This document shows positions 33,750-43,528 of a stretch of 64,000 nucleotides of DNA, in pieces. The notes beneath the pieces are model-generated. The model saw nothing but the letters and a program-made list of their open reading frames with translations, searched no databases and was not told the origin of the DNA. The stretch's first letter is position 1. The number at the start of each line of letters is the position of its first letter. The DNA is from Methyloradius sp035460505 (GTDB lineage: Bacteria > Pseudomonadota > Gammaproteobacteria > Burkholderiales > Methylophilaceae), in the NCBI GenBank assembly GCA_035460505.1, contig DATHWP010000091.1:1-64000 (forward strand), given 5' to 3'. The position numbers were made by a program, and so were the translations under genes.

Positions 33750-36286
33750 AGTTGCCCTCCCGAAATGTCCATAGGGAGTATCAGCGTGAACTCGCTGCCC
33801 CTTAACCATTCGCTACGCACCGAAATATCACCACCCATCAATGCACTTAATTTTCGGCAAATGGCTAAACCCAGTCCTGTGCCTTCATGCTGGCGAGATA
33901 GGCCTGTATCGATTTGATGAAATGCTTGGAACAACAATTGAATATCATGGGGCTTGATGCCAATACCCGTGTCTTTTATCCGAAAACACACAACGGTCTG
34001 TGGGCGGGAGGTATCAGGAAAACTGAAGTCATGAATCAACTCTACTGCTAGTGAAACATGGCCTTGCTCAGTAAACTTGATGGCATTATTCAGCAGGTTA
34101 ATCAATACTTGCTCGAGGCGACGGCGGTCATTCACCATCTCGCCAAGGTCATGAGGAATATTGCTTTCAAGCACTAGACCTTTCTTGTCTGCCATGGGTT
34201 TCACCAAGCTGATGGCGCGCTCAATAGACTCAGTTAAGTTAAAGCGTTCGGGTTTTACTTCTAACTGCCCGGCTTCAATTTTTGAAATGTCCAGCACGTC
34301 ATTAATCAATTCAAGCAAGTGGCGTGCGCTGCCGCGTACCATACCCAGCTGTTTCGATTGCTCTGGATTCAATGGCCCTGCCAGCCCTTGTAATATGATG
34401 CCAGTGAAGCCAATGATGGAGTTCAATGGCGTTCTCAGTTCGTGAGACATGGTGGCGAGAAACGCTGATTTAATACGGTCAGCTGCTTCAGCGCGCACCA
34501 ATGCAGTATTTAATTCTTCGGTGCGTTCTACAACTCGGCGCTCCAGATTGGTGTTTAATTCACGGATGGTATCTTCAGCCTGACGTTGTTCGGTGATGTC
34601 AGAACCAATACTGAGAATTTCTACTATTTTGCCTAGCTCATCACAGACAAATTTGTTGGTCCAAACAATCCATACTAATTCGCCATTTTTACGAATATTC
34701 TGGTTAATGTTTTGCTCATAAGCCATGGGGTTGATGCGAATATTGTCCATCAGGGTCTGCATATCGCGACCATCTTGGTCGGCCGATGGCACAATCGTGC
34801 CTACTAAAGGCAGCCCAATAATTTCTTCTTGTGCATAGCCAAAGTAGCGCTGACCAAATTCATTGAGGAAAGTAATTTTCCCTTCGGAATCCCAACGCAA
34901 AATAATACTGTTGGCATGTTCTACCAGTTCACGGTATTTATGTTCACTCTCGACTAATTTTAATTCCGCTTGCTCATGTTCACTGACATCCAGACCCATC
35001 CCAACCAAGCAATCTACGCCGTTGAAAATCACTTTTCTGCCAGTAAAAAAGTAGGTAGTGGTTTTGCCATCTTTAGACAAAAAAGAAGCTTTTACCGAAG
35101 ACTCTCCTTTTTCAAACACTTCTGCAATTTTCTCTCTCAGTAGCTGTTGTTCTTCTTTAGCAAAGAAATCCAGCGGGTGCATCTGGGCGATTTCATCTGC
35201 GCTGTAGCCTGAAGCCGTTTCGAAATTTCTATTCCAGCGTAAAAACTTACCTTTCAGGTCATAAAAATAAAGTATGCCTGGCATACTTTCAATCATCTGG
35301 TCTGAGAATAGCTTTTCATTTTTTGCAATACGGTCTGCTTGCACCCGAGCCTCTTCGCGCATCAGGTTATCCAGGGCGAATGAAATATTGGCTGCTGATT
35401 CTTCTAGTAGTGCGATTTCTTTATTCTTGAAAAAGTATGCCGCGGTCGAATACACGGTCAAAGTGCCACATACTTGGCCATTTTGTCTGATAGGGAATGC
35501 GGCAGAAGAGTGAAAATTACGCCTTTTGATTTCATCTAGCCAAGGCAATAATATGGGGTCGTTCTGCATGTTATTGCAGATATAAGACTTCCCAGTACGA
35601 AACGCTGAGCCTATTGGCCCTCTGCCTTCTGGTCTGTCATCACCATAAATCTTAATGTTGGTAGTGAAGTAATTATCGTCTCCAGAAGCCGCTACGGGCA
35701 TAATTTGCTGTGTATCTGGATTATGCCAGCCTATCCAGACCATATCGAAACCACCAAATTCAAACAGTGCATGACATATTTTGTCAAAGAGTTCTGCTTG
35801 TGTTGGCATGCGAGCAATGGCTTGGTTCACTTGGCTTAATGCAGCATACAGGTTAGATAAGCGCGTAATTTCACGCTCATTTTCTTTGATTGCAGTCAAA
35901 TCACGCACTATGCCGAACAAATTACCATCGGGCATCTCAGTAGCAATCACCTCGGCGGTGAAAAAAGAGCCATCCTTACGTTTGAATTGCCATTCTCTGT
36001 TGTGATTGTTTTGGCTGTTGATTTCATCCAGCGCAAGTTGAATATGTGGTGTCTCGCTCGCTGAGACAATTTGAGATGCATGCATGCCAATGAGCTCGGT
36101 TCGGCTGTAACCCAGCATTTTGCATATGCTGGGATTCGCATCCAAATAATAGCTGTTGCGGTCTGCAATCAGGATGCCATTGGGGGCATAGTCAAAGAGT
36201 GAACGGTAACGTGCATCTACTGCCTGTGATTGAATACCATCACTGAGTTCAGTATTAGATGAATGTTTGACGTGTTGATTTTTCAC
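33746..36286 (-). CDS. multi-PAS/GAF sensor histidine kinase
   Basis: An 846-residue cytosolic sensor kinase without membrane helices. Order: PAS (about 25-140, LFDYAPNGILIAD), GAF (about 165-310), PAS (about 325-445, ILYFYDLKGKFLRWN), PAS (about 450-570), HisKA with His615 in MSHELRTPLNSIIG, and HATPase_c with NLLNNAIKF, DTGIGI and GTGLGLAI. The first PAS and the GAF suggest sensing of a small ligand or redox state; none is identifiable. It starts an operon with the receiver and GGDEF-EAL genes, so signalling probably ends in c-di-GMP. Confidence 0.94.
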   Translation of the reverse strand: MKNQHVKHSSNTELSDGIQSQAVDARYRSLFDYAPNGILIADRNSYYLDANPSICKMLGYSRTELIGMHASQIVSASETPHIQLALDEINSQNNHNREWQFKRKDGSFFTAEVIATEMPDGNLFGIVRDLTAIKENEREITRLSNLYAALSQVNQAIARMPTQAELFDKICHALFEFGGFDMVWIGWHNPDTQQIMPVAASGDDNYFTTNIKIYGDDRPEGRGPIGSAFRTGKSYICNNMQNDPILLPWLDEIKRRNFHSSAAFPIRQNGQVCGTLTVYSTAAYFFKNKEIALLEESAANISFALDNLMREEARVQADRIAKNEKLFSDQMIESMPGILYFYDLKGKFLRWNRNFETASGYSADEIAQMHPLDFFAKEEQQLLREKIAEVFEKGESSVKASFLSKDGKTTTYFFTGRKVIFNGVDCLVGMGLDVSEHEQAELKLVESEHKYRELVEHANSIILRWDSEGKITFLNEFGQRYFGYAQEEIIGLPLVGTIVPSADQDGRDMQTLMDNIRINPMAYEQNINQNIRKNGELVWIVWTNKFVCDELGKIVEILSIGSDITEQRQAEDTIRELNTNLERRVVERTEELNTALVRAEAADRIKSAFLATMSHELRTPLNSIIGFTGIILQGLAGPLNPEQSKQLGMVRGSARHLLELINDVLDISKIEAGQLEVKPERFNLTESIERAISLVKPMADKKGLVLESNIPHDLGEMVNDRRRLEQVLINLLNNAIKFTEQGHVSLAVELIHDFSFPDTSRPQTVVCFRIKDTGIGIKPHDIQLLFQAFHQIDTGLSRQHEGTGLGLAICRKLSALMGGDISVRSEWLRGSEFTLILPMDISGGQL

Positions 36287-36392
36287 GCTTATTAGCCTCT
36301 TAGGTAACGAAATCCTAACAGCTTTAGAGGCTAATGTGTTTTCTTAATAGTTCTGAGATTTGTGCTTTGATTAACAGGTTGATGCAGGTGTT

Positions 36393-37271
36393 TTAACTAT
36401 TGATCAGCTTTACCGAGACCTCAACATCCAGCGTATGCGAGCCACCACCCAGCACAATACCGTGCATGGGTGATACATCACTGAAATCACGGCCCCAGGC
36501 TACGGTGATATGTTCGTTTTGCACGAGGCAATTATTGGTGGGGTCAAAATCTATCCAGCCATAAACTGGGCAATAAACTGATACCCAGGCGTGCGATGCA
36601 TCAGCACCCACCATGTCTTCCTGGCCTGGTGCGCGATGTGTGAGTATGTAGCCGCTGATATAGCGGCAAGATAATCCAAGGCTACGTAGGCAGCCTATCA
36701 TCAGGTGTGAAAAGTCTTGGCACACACCGTGTTTGTTTTCTAACACTTCGCTTAACGGGGTGTCGATATGCGTGGCATCTGGGTCAAAATCGAACTCATT
36801 GTAGATGCGTTGCGTGAGGTCAAACGCCGCTTGTAGGAGTGATTTGTTGGGGCTGAAACTTAAGCGTGCGTAGTCAGCAAGTGCATCGCTGCAAGCCACA
36901 TAAGGCGAGCCAAATAAAAAGGCCTGCGCATCCTGGTTTTGTCCATTCAGCATACGCAGATTGTCTCTGACTGTTTCCCAAGCTGGGCTTTGATACAGAT
37001 CACCAAGTTTAAGCCGTGGCATCAGCTGCACTTCAAAACTTGAATTAACAGCAAGCTCGCGATGTGGCGTGACCATGGCGAAATAATCAGTGATATTGCC
37101 AAAGTAATCGTGTTTTTTTAATGATTCATTGGGTGGTGGTGTGATCTCAAGCGTATGGGTCAGGCAGGTCTGCGCATAAAAATCACGCGGTGACATGTGC
37201 AGCAATTGCTGCGAGAGCATTACTGGACCTTCATAGTAGTAGTGGGTGTTGTGTAAAACGCGATAACGCAT
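36393..37271 (-). CDS. transglutaminase-like protein (ATP-grasp cluster 2)
   Basis: A 292-residue transglutaminase-like cysteine protease fold. The N-terminal Bact_transglu_N domain (MRYRVLHNTHYYYEGPVMLSQ) precedes the core with the triad Cys (ENKHGVCQDFSHLMIG), His (GADASHAWVSVY) and Asp (GWIDFDPTNN). In this family it is linked to ATP-grasp/alpha-E proteins, perhaps acting as a peptidase or amidase on their products. It is the last gene of the 43364-36393 reverse cluster, 15 bp after the fused gene. Confidence 0.92.
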   Translation of the reverse strand: MRYRVLHNTHYYYEGPVMLSQQLLHMSPRDFYAQTCLTHTLEITPPPNESLKKHDYFGNITDYFAMVTPHRELAVNSSFEVQLMPRLKLGDLYQSPAWETVRDNLRMLNGQNQDAQAFLFGSPYVACSDALADYARLSFSPNKSLLQAAFDLTQRIYNEFDFDPDATHIDTPLSEVLENKHGVCQDFSHLMIGCLRSLGLSCRYISGYILTHRAPGQEDMVGADASHAWVSVYCPVYGWIDFDPTNNCLVQNEHITVAWGRDFSDVSPMHGIVLGGGSHTLDVEVSVKLINS

Positions 37272-37286
37272 GGGTATTATTTGAGC

Positions 37287-39896
37287 CTAAAAATTGAATA
37301 TCTCTTGCTGCGATATTTCTTGGGCAGAGAGTTCTTGAAGTTGCCCAGAGTAACTGAAAAAACGGTGACTGAGGCTGTCAGACAGGGCAATGCTGGCATT
37401 GTAGGTTTCATCCAGCCAAGCAATCAACTCTGTATTGCCTTGGCGGAACACCACGTCAGGGTCAAATAGGCGCAATGCGGCTAAACGGCCAATAAACTGG
37501 CCTTCGCCGCCGCTGCCGTAGGTGGCCGTGATTTGGGCGAGATATTTAATCAGGCCTTTGAGCTGGAACACCATGGCGTTTGGGTTGTTCTCATCCATCA
37601 GGATTAAGTCTAACATCGGCAGCCACTCGGCTTGCGAGGAATATCGATAGCGGTAGGTGACAATGCTATCAGTTAGTTCTAGCACCCAATCCAAATTGCT
37701 CTCTGCGGGCATTTTCAATGCACGGCTTAATAGGGTACACAAAAACTGCAAGCGCTCGATACGACGGCCAATCGACATGAAGCGCCAGCCTTGGTCACGC
37801 GTCATGCCATCCAGCGTGAAGCCTGATAATGTGACTAGGGATGCCGTGGTTTCATCTAGTATCAATAAGCCCTCGCTGAGTGTGGCTGATTCAGGGCTGT
37901 CGGTAAAACGCTGCGCCATCTGGTTAATGTTGCGCCAGTTGTCGCTGGAAAGTCGTTCGCGCAGGTTAAATGCGAGGGTCTGGAAACCTTGGATATGGCT
38001 GGCCAAGCTTGGCGAATCAGATGAAAAAATGCCCGAAACCAGCAGTGACTCGATTAACTCATCACTCAGTTCGGGTTCTGCCAAAGAGCCTAATGCTTCA
38101 CTAGATTTAATCCGTGGATTTTCTTCGTTATCCGCAGACATCAGCCCATACCAGTTGCACAGCCCTTGTATGGTTGGCCATTCCATTGCGCGATGCTCGG
38201 TGGTGAATTCCATGAAACAGTGGATCGCTGTGCGTAGCAATCTCGAAAAATGGTGATTGCGTACCGCATAGCGACCAAACCAGAACAGGTTTTCTACCAT
38301 GCGGCTAGAAAGATTGGCATTGCCTTTAACCAAGTCGCGGCTAGATGATGTCTTGCGCAACAGGCTGCGGTAGCTAGTCACATAAGGCGCTGTTACCCAG
38401 GTATCTTTGCTGGTGCCACCATTTTGCATGGTGATCACACGTTCGTCTTGACCGCTAGCGACACGCGTTAACCCACCCGGCATGACCACGTAACCTTGTG
38501 GTGTGGCGCAGGCGTAAAGGCGTAGACCTACAGCGAGTGAGCCAAGTGCTGGTTCATCTTTGCCAGTCTCTGCATTCCAAACGGGGGCTTGCGAAATCTT
38601 TACCTGCTCTTGCGCCACATAGTTTTGTGGATTGGCACAGAGTTTGGCAATTAGCGCGTCACGCTCAGCGTGGTTCAGGTCTTCACCAAAAATTGGTTGC
38701 TCGTTGATTTGTGGGAATGCTGGTTTTATGACTAAGGTATGCAGATTTTCAATCACCGTTTCAAGCGCATGCGGCTCACCACACCACCATGTGGCGACGG
38801 ATGGCATCAATAGTGATTCGCCAAGCAAACGGCGGCAGAGGCTAGGTAAAAATCCGAGCAAAGCACCAGTTTGCAGCAAATTAGAACCTAAGCTATTAGC
38901 AATCAGTACATTACCGCGGCGTGCTACTTCAGTAAGGCCTGCGATACCGAGTACGGAAATGGAATTGAGTTCCAGCGGGTCGCAGAAGTCATCATCCAGA
39001 CGCCGCAATATGGTGTGTACTGGTTTAAGGCCAGACAGTGTTTTTAGCCAGACTACACCATTGCGCACGGTGAGGTCATTACCCTGTACCAGTGGAAAGC
39101 CCAGATAGCCTGCGAGATAAGATTGCTCGTGGTAGGTTTCGTTGTAAGGGCCTGGGGTGAGCAGTACTGTGAGTGGTTGCTCACCATCGCCCAACGCTTT
39201 TATTTTTGGGTTACTGCGAGACTGATTAGCCGCACAGACTCTACCCCAATAGGCAAGGCTGTCGCGCATAGTGGCAAAAAATCCACTCAGGCGCTGTACG
39301 TTCAGATCACGAAATAACTCGGGGAATGCGCTGGAGATAATCAGGCGGTTTTCCAGCGCATAACCTGCGCCAGAGGGCGCTTGTGTACGATCTGCCACTA
39401 CCCACCAGCGGCCATCGGGCGAGCGTGCCAAATCAACTGCATAAGTGTGTAGAGAGTAATTATCTGGGTACTTAATGCCATGACAAGGCCGCAAAAATCC
39501 AGCATGGCCATGTATTAGGGCTGGCGGAAGAATGCCTTCTTTTAGCAGGTTTTGGTCACCATACACATCGTTAAGTATGGCGTTAAGTAAGGTCGCTCGT
39601 TGGATAACGGCGGCTTCTATCCCTGCCCATTCTTCATGCGGTAGGATAAATGGAAGTACATCAAGTCCCCAAGGCCGCTGCAAGCCTTTTGTATCTGCAT
39701 ACACATTGTAGGTGACACCATTTTCACGGACTTGGCGTTGGATAGATTCTACGCGCTCACGCATTTGCGCAGGACTCACTTGCTCAAGCGTGCTAATCAG
39801 CTCTTGCCAGTGCGGGCGAGGTTTGCCTGATGACTCAAGCAACTCATCGTGGCGGTCTTGATGGCCAGGATAACTATTCAAAATCGATTCCAACAT
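37287..39896 (-). CDS. fused circularly permuted ATP-grasp and alpha-E protein
   Basis: An 869-residue fusion. The N-terminal ~490 residues are circularly permuted ATP-grasp type 2 (VYADTKGLQRPWGLDVLPFI, GRWWVVADRTQAPSGAGYAL, RRLDDDFCDPLEL, MQNGGTSKDTWVTA). The C-terminal ~350 are an alpha-E domain (MVENLFWFGRYAVRNHHFSR, GWRFMSIGRRIERLQFLCT). The unfused pair at 24335-26736 confirms the domain split. ATG at 39896 follows GGAGG only 1 nt apart, so a slightly earlier GTG/TTG start (up to 39923) is possible. Cluster: DUF2126 gene, this gene, transglutaminase. Confidence 0.93.
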   Translation of the reverse strand: MLESILNSYPGHQDRHDELLESSGKPRPHWQELISTLEQVSPAQMRERVESIQRQVRENGVTYNVYADTKGLQRPWGLDVLPFILPHEEWAGIEAAVIQRATLLNAILNDVYGDQNLLKEGILPPALIHGHAGFLRPCHGIKYPDNYSLHTYAVDLARSPDGRWWVVADRTQAPSGAGYALENRLIISSAFPELFRDLNVQRLSGFFATMRDSLAYWGRVCAANQSRSNPKIKALGDGEQPLTVLLTPGPYNETYHEQSYLAGYLGFPLVQGNDLTVRNGVVWLKTLSGLKPVHTILRRLDDDFCDPLELNSISVLGIAGLTEVARRGNVLIANSLGSNLLQTGALLGFLPSLCRRLLGESLLMPSVATWWCGEPHALETVIENLHTLVIKPAFPQINEQPIFGEDLNHAERDALIAKLCANPQNYVAQEQVKISQAPVWNAETGKDEPALGSLAVGLRLYACATPQGYVVMPGGLTRVASGQDERVITMQNGGTSKDTWVTAPYVTSYRSLLRKTSSSRDLVKGNANLSSRMVENLFWFGRYAVRNHHFSRLLRTAIHCFMEFTTEHRAMEWPTIQGLCNWYGLMSADNEENPRIKSSEALGSLAEPELSDELIESLLVSGIFSSDSPSLASHIQGFQTLAFNLRERLSSDNWRNINQMAQRFTDSPESATLSEGLLILDETTASLVTLSGFTLDGMTRDQGWRFMSIGRRIERLQFLCTLLSRALKMPAESNLDWVLELTDSIVTYRYRYSSQAEWLPMLDLILMDENNPNAMVFQLKGLIKYLAQITATYGSGGEGQFIGRLAALRLFDPDVVFRQGNTELIAWLDETYNASIALSDSLSHRFFSYSGQLQELSAQEISQQEIFNF

Positions 39897-40067
39897 TCCT
39901 CCGACCACCTTTACTACCCTCAATGCTCAGTCCATGAACTCTTTAGAATTCTGGCTATATTGATAGAAGAGCTTTTATATTTGTTTTATCCGTCAGACAA
40001 GCGCCTGAAAGTATTAAATGCATATAGGTTAAAAAAGTTAACCTATATGCAACTTTAATTACCTATA

Positions 40068-43000
40068 TTAAACATCTTGCCAGCGCAGGTCTAGCGTAAA
40101 AGGAAAGCGGGGATTCCGTTGTTCTTCTTCAATTTGCCTTGCGCCTGGCGTGTGACCATGCCCCCAGAAGCGTGTAAAGCGACGTGCTTCTGCCTCTAGC
40201 GCATTGACGGGGAAGGTCGCGTAATTGCGGCCACCAGGATGCGAGACATGATAAGTACAGCCACCAATTGCGCGGCCACTCCAGGTGTCGACCAAGTCAA
40301 ATACGAGAGGGGCATGCGGTTTGATGGTTGGGTGTAGGGCAGACCAAGGATCCCATGCGCGGAATCTCACGCCAGCCACATATTCACCAGCAACGCCTGT
40401 TGGTTGTAGCGGCAACGGACGGCCATTACAGGTGACGATGTGGCGCGAGTCAGTCAGGCCGCGCACTCGCAATTGCATGCGTTCGACGGACGAATCTACA
40501 TAGCGTGCAGTACCACCGCCTGCCATTTCTTCGCCCAGCACATTCCATGGCTCAATCGCCTGCCTGAGTTCAAGCTCCACGCCTTCATAAGCCACTGTGC
40601 CATACCGAGGAAAGCGGAATTCGATGAATGGGTCAAACCAGCGCTTTTCAAATTTGTAGCCAGCGCGATTTAAATCCTTCACTACATCGGCCATATCTTG
40701 TGCAATGAAGTGGGGCAGCATCCAGCGGTCATGTAGCTCAGTACCCCAATGGATGAGCTTGCCTTGATATGGCTCGCGCCAGAAACGTGCAACGAGTGCA
40801 CGCAGTAGCAGCATCTGCAGCAAGCTCATGCGTGCATGCGGTGGCATTTCGAAGGCGCGGAATTCAACCAGGCCAAGACGGCCAGTCGGGCCATCTGGCG
40901 AATAAAGCTTATCAATCGAGAATTCAGCGCGGTGGGTGTTGCCAGTCAGGTCAACGAGTAGGTTACGTAGCAACCTATCAACCAGCCACGGCCGTTCGCT
41001 TTCTGCGGTATCTGGCAGTACTTTATCCATTTGCTGAAAAGCAATCGCCAGTTCGTAAAGATTGTCATCACGTGCCTCATCTACCCGTGGTGATTGGCTG
41101 GTAGGTCCGATGAACGTGCCTGAAAACAGGTAAGACAGTGCAGGGTGATTTTGCCAATAACTGATCAGGCTTTTTAGCACATCAGGGCGGCGTAGCATCG
41201 GGCTATCTGCAGCAGTTGCGCCACCTAGGGTGGCATGATTGCCGCCACCAGTCCCAGTATGGCGACCATCCAGCATGAACTTTTCTGTACCGAGCCGCGT
41301 TTGGCGGGCTTCTTCATAGAGGATGGTCATCTTATCGACCAGTTCACGCCAGGTACTGGATGGATGAATGTTCACTTCAATCACGCCAGGGTCAGGTGTG
41401 ACACTCAGCACCTTGATGCGCGCATCGCGCGGCGGGGTGTAGCCTTCAATCCATAATTTAAGCTTGAGTTCAGCAGCGGTTTGTTCAACCGTGGCAATCA
41501 GCGCTAGATAATCTTCAATGCGCACAACGGGTGGCATAAACACATGCAGGCGACCATCGCGCACTTGCACACACAGTGCTGTAAACACAACTTCGCGCGG
41601 CAGCGGTTTTTCCTTGAGTATTCTTTTGGCAACTATGCCTGGCGTAGTGGCATCTGGTAATTCAGCCAGTTTTGCAAACGGGTCAACAGGAAACGCAGGG
41701 TCCACATCTTCAGGTAGCAGCTCTGGGAGCGAGGCCAGCGGTAGTCGCAACCCCATAGGTGAGTCCCCAGCCAGCAAATACAGGTGTTCGCGCTTAAGTG
41801 GCCACTTACTTGTGAGCCAGTTGCTGACATTCTTTTTGCGAGTTTCCTCGGGTTTGATCGGCATGACATAGCCAACAGTTTCATTCAGGCCAGTCTCCAG
41901 AAGCTTTGCCAGCCTGCGGCGTTCTTCGCTATCTTTTAAATTCGCTTTGAGCGGATCCACATTTTCTGGCAGGCGTAATTCCATCACCGATTGCTGCAGC
42001 ACATCCTCATAAGCAGGAATCAGGCAGGCAGTTGGCAGCCCTAAATTAGTCGCGAGTTTTGCCGAGAATTGCTCGGCATGCGCTGCAGTATATTGATCTG
42101 ATATTTTTTCATCGGAAAAAAGTGATGCGTCTTGCCATATTGGCTTACCGTCTACTCTCCAGTAGATATTGATTGCCCAGCGCGGCAATGGCTCGCCTGG
42201 GTACCATTTACCTTGCCCATAATGCAGTAAACCGCCAGGCGCAAAATGTTGCTTAAGCTTGAGTGAAAGCTCGCCTGCCATCTCGCGTTTTTTAGCACCG
42301 TGGGCGGCTACATTCCACTCGGCACCTTCCATATCGTCAATCGAGACAAAAGTCGGCTCACCGCCTTGCGTCAGCCGTACATCTTGTTTCTTGAGATCAG
42401 CATCTACTTTCTGGCCAAGCTTATCGATTCTCAGCCAGTCAGCTTCGCTGTAAGGCTTGGTGACGCGTGGGTCTTCGTGAATCCGAGTGACTGACATCTC
42501 ATGGGTGAAAATCACCTCGGCTCTATCTGACATGCCTGTCACAGGCGCAGCAGAAGATGGGGTTGCAGTGCAGGCCAGCGGAATATGGCCTTCGCCTGCC
42601 ATCAGGCCAGAGGTTGCATCCAGACCAATCCAGCCTGCACCTGGAATATAAACTTCAGCCCAGGCATGCAAATCAGTGAAATCTACTGCTGTGCCGCTTG
42701 GACCATCCAAAGATTTGATGTCAGCCGCTAATTGGATTAAATAGCCAGACACGAAGCGCGCGGCCAGCCCAAAGTGGCGCATGATCTGCACCAACAGCCA
42801 TGCGCTGTCACGGCAAGAGCCGGTGCGGTTGGTCAGGGTTTCTTCCGGCGTTTGCACACCTGGCTCCATGCGTACCAGATAGCCGATATCACCCTGTACC
42901 ATCTGGTTAAGTGCGACCAGAAAATCACCAATACCAAGGTTTTGGCTAGAAAATTTCTGCTCTGCCGCATTCAGCCAGTTCTGTAGTAAGGGGCCAATCG

Positions 43001-43364
43001 GGTCAGCCTTTAAATATGGGCTGAGTTCATGTTCGAGTTGTTCTGTGTACTTGAATGGATAAGTCTCGGCATATTTTTCAACGAAGAAATCAAACGGGTT
43101 GATGACTGTCATGTCTGCAACCAGATCGACCGTGAATTCAAGCTCACGCACCTTTTCAGGGAATACAAAGCGCGCGATGTAATTGCCGTAAGGGTCTTGC
43201 TGCCAGTTAATAAAATGCTTTTCGGGAATGACTGAAAGTGAATACGACAATATGGGCGTGCGCGCATGCGCTGCGGGCTTTAACCTGACTTCATGCGGTG
43301 AGAGGCTGACTAGGCGATCAAACTGGTAACTGGTTTTATGGTGCAACGCGACACGAATCGCCAT
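40068..43364 (-). CDS. transglutaminase-DUF2126 protein
   Basis: A 1098-residue protein. The N-terminal Bact_transglu_N domain (MAIRVALHHKTSYQFDRLVSL) precedes a transglutaminase core with Cys (LTNRTGSCRDSAWLLVQ), His (DLHAWAEVYIPG) and Asp (GWIGLDATSG). From about residue 300 to the end runs the large DUF2126 region (LTQGGEPTFVSIDD, WPLKREHLYLLAGDSPMGLRLP, FMLDGRHTGTGGGNH). The family goes with ATP-grasp/alpha-E proteins; function unknown. First gene of the reverse-strand cluster, 171 bp before the fused gene. Confidence 0.94.
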   Translation of the reverse strand: MAIRVALHHKTSYQFDRLVSLSPHEVRLKPAAHARTPILSYSLSVIPEKHFINWQQDPYGNYIARFVFPEKVRELEFTVDLVADMTVINPFDFFVEKYAETYPFKYTEQLEHELSPYLKADPIGPLLQNWLNAAEQKFSSQNLGIGDFLVALNQMVQGDIGYLVRMEPGVQTPEETLTNRTGSCRDSAWLLVQIMRHFGLAARFVSGYLIQLAADIKSLDGPSGTAVDFTDLHAWAEVYIPGAGWIGLDATSGLMAGEGHIPLACTATPSSAAPVTGMSDRAEVIFTHEMSVTRIHEDPRVTKPYSEADWLRIDKLGQKVDADLKKQDVRLTQGGEPTFVSIDDMEGAEWNVAAHGAKKREMAGELSLKLKQHFAPGGLLHYGQGKWYPGEPLPRWAINIYWRVDGKPIWQDASLFSDEKISDQYTAAHAEQFSAKLATNLGLPTACLIPAYEDVLQQSVMELRLPENVDPLKANLKDSEERRRLAKLLETGLNETVGYVMPIKPEETRKKNVSNWLTSKWPLKREHLYLLAGDSPMGLRLPLASLPELLPEDVDPAFPVDPFAKLAELPDATTPGIVAKRILKEKPLPREVVFTALCVQVRDGRLHVFMPPVVRIEDYLALIATVEQTAAELKLKLWIEGYTPPRDARIKVLSVTPDPGVIEVNIHPSSTWRELVDKMTILYEEARQTRLGTEKFMLDGRHTGTGGGNHATLGGATAADSPMLRRPDVLKSLISYWQNHPALSYLFSGTFIGPTSQSPRVDEARDDNLYELAIAFQQMDKVLPDTAESERPWLVDRLLRNLLVDLTGNTHRAEFSIDKLYSPDGPTGRLGLVEFRAFEMPPHARMSLLQMLLLRALVARFWREPYQGKLIHWGTELHDRWMLPHFIAQDMADVVKDLNRAGYKFEKRWFDPFIEFRFPRYGTVAYEGVELELRQAIEPWNVLGEEMAGGGTARYVDSSVERMQLRVRGLTDSRHIVTCNGRPLPLQPTGVAGEYVAGVRFRAWDPWSALHPTIKPHAPLVFDLVDTWSGRAIGGCTYHVSHPGGRNYATFPVNALEAEARRFTRFWGHGHTPGARQIEEEQRNPRFPFTLDLRWQDV

Positions 43365-43528
43365 AACATTCCTTCAGTATTTTGCTTTATTGCTCAAGGT
43401 TTTTTGCGGGCTTGCTGCTGTATTTGCTTGCCTGTTGTAGTACAGCAAGTTTTATTCCGAACTTGCGCATCTATCTGCCTGAATTATGCCCGTATCATGG
43501 GATAATTGATGAAATAATTGCAAATCTC

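Noticed and set aside
33750..33809. Longer start of the CheY-like regulator at 33809
   Set aside because: It would overlap the kinase gene by over 60 bases, while the ATG at 33749 has a good ribosome-binding site and a four-base overlap.
37657..38256. 199-codon + strand frame inside the ATP-grasp/alpha-E fusion
   Set aside because: Antisense shadow of a well-supported gene.
43382..43528. N-terminal hydrophobic extension of the DinG-like helicase
   Set aside because: The extra 49 residues do not belong to the family, and the start at 43529 gives the expected length; DinG-type helicases are cytosolic.
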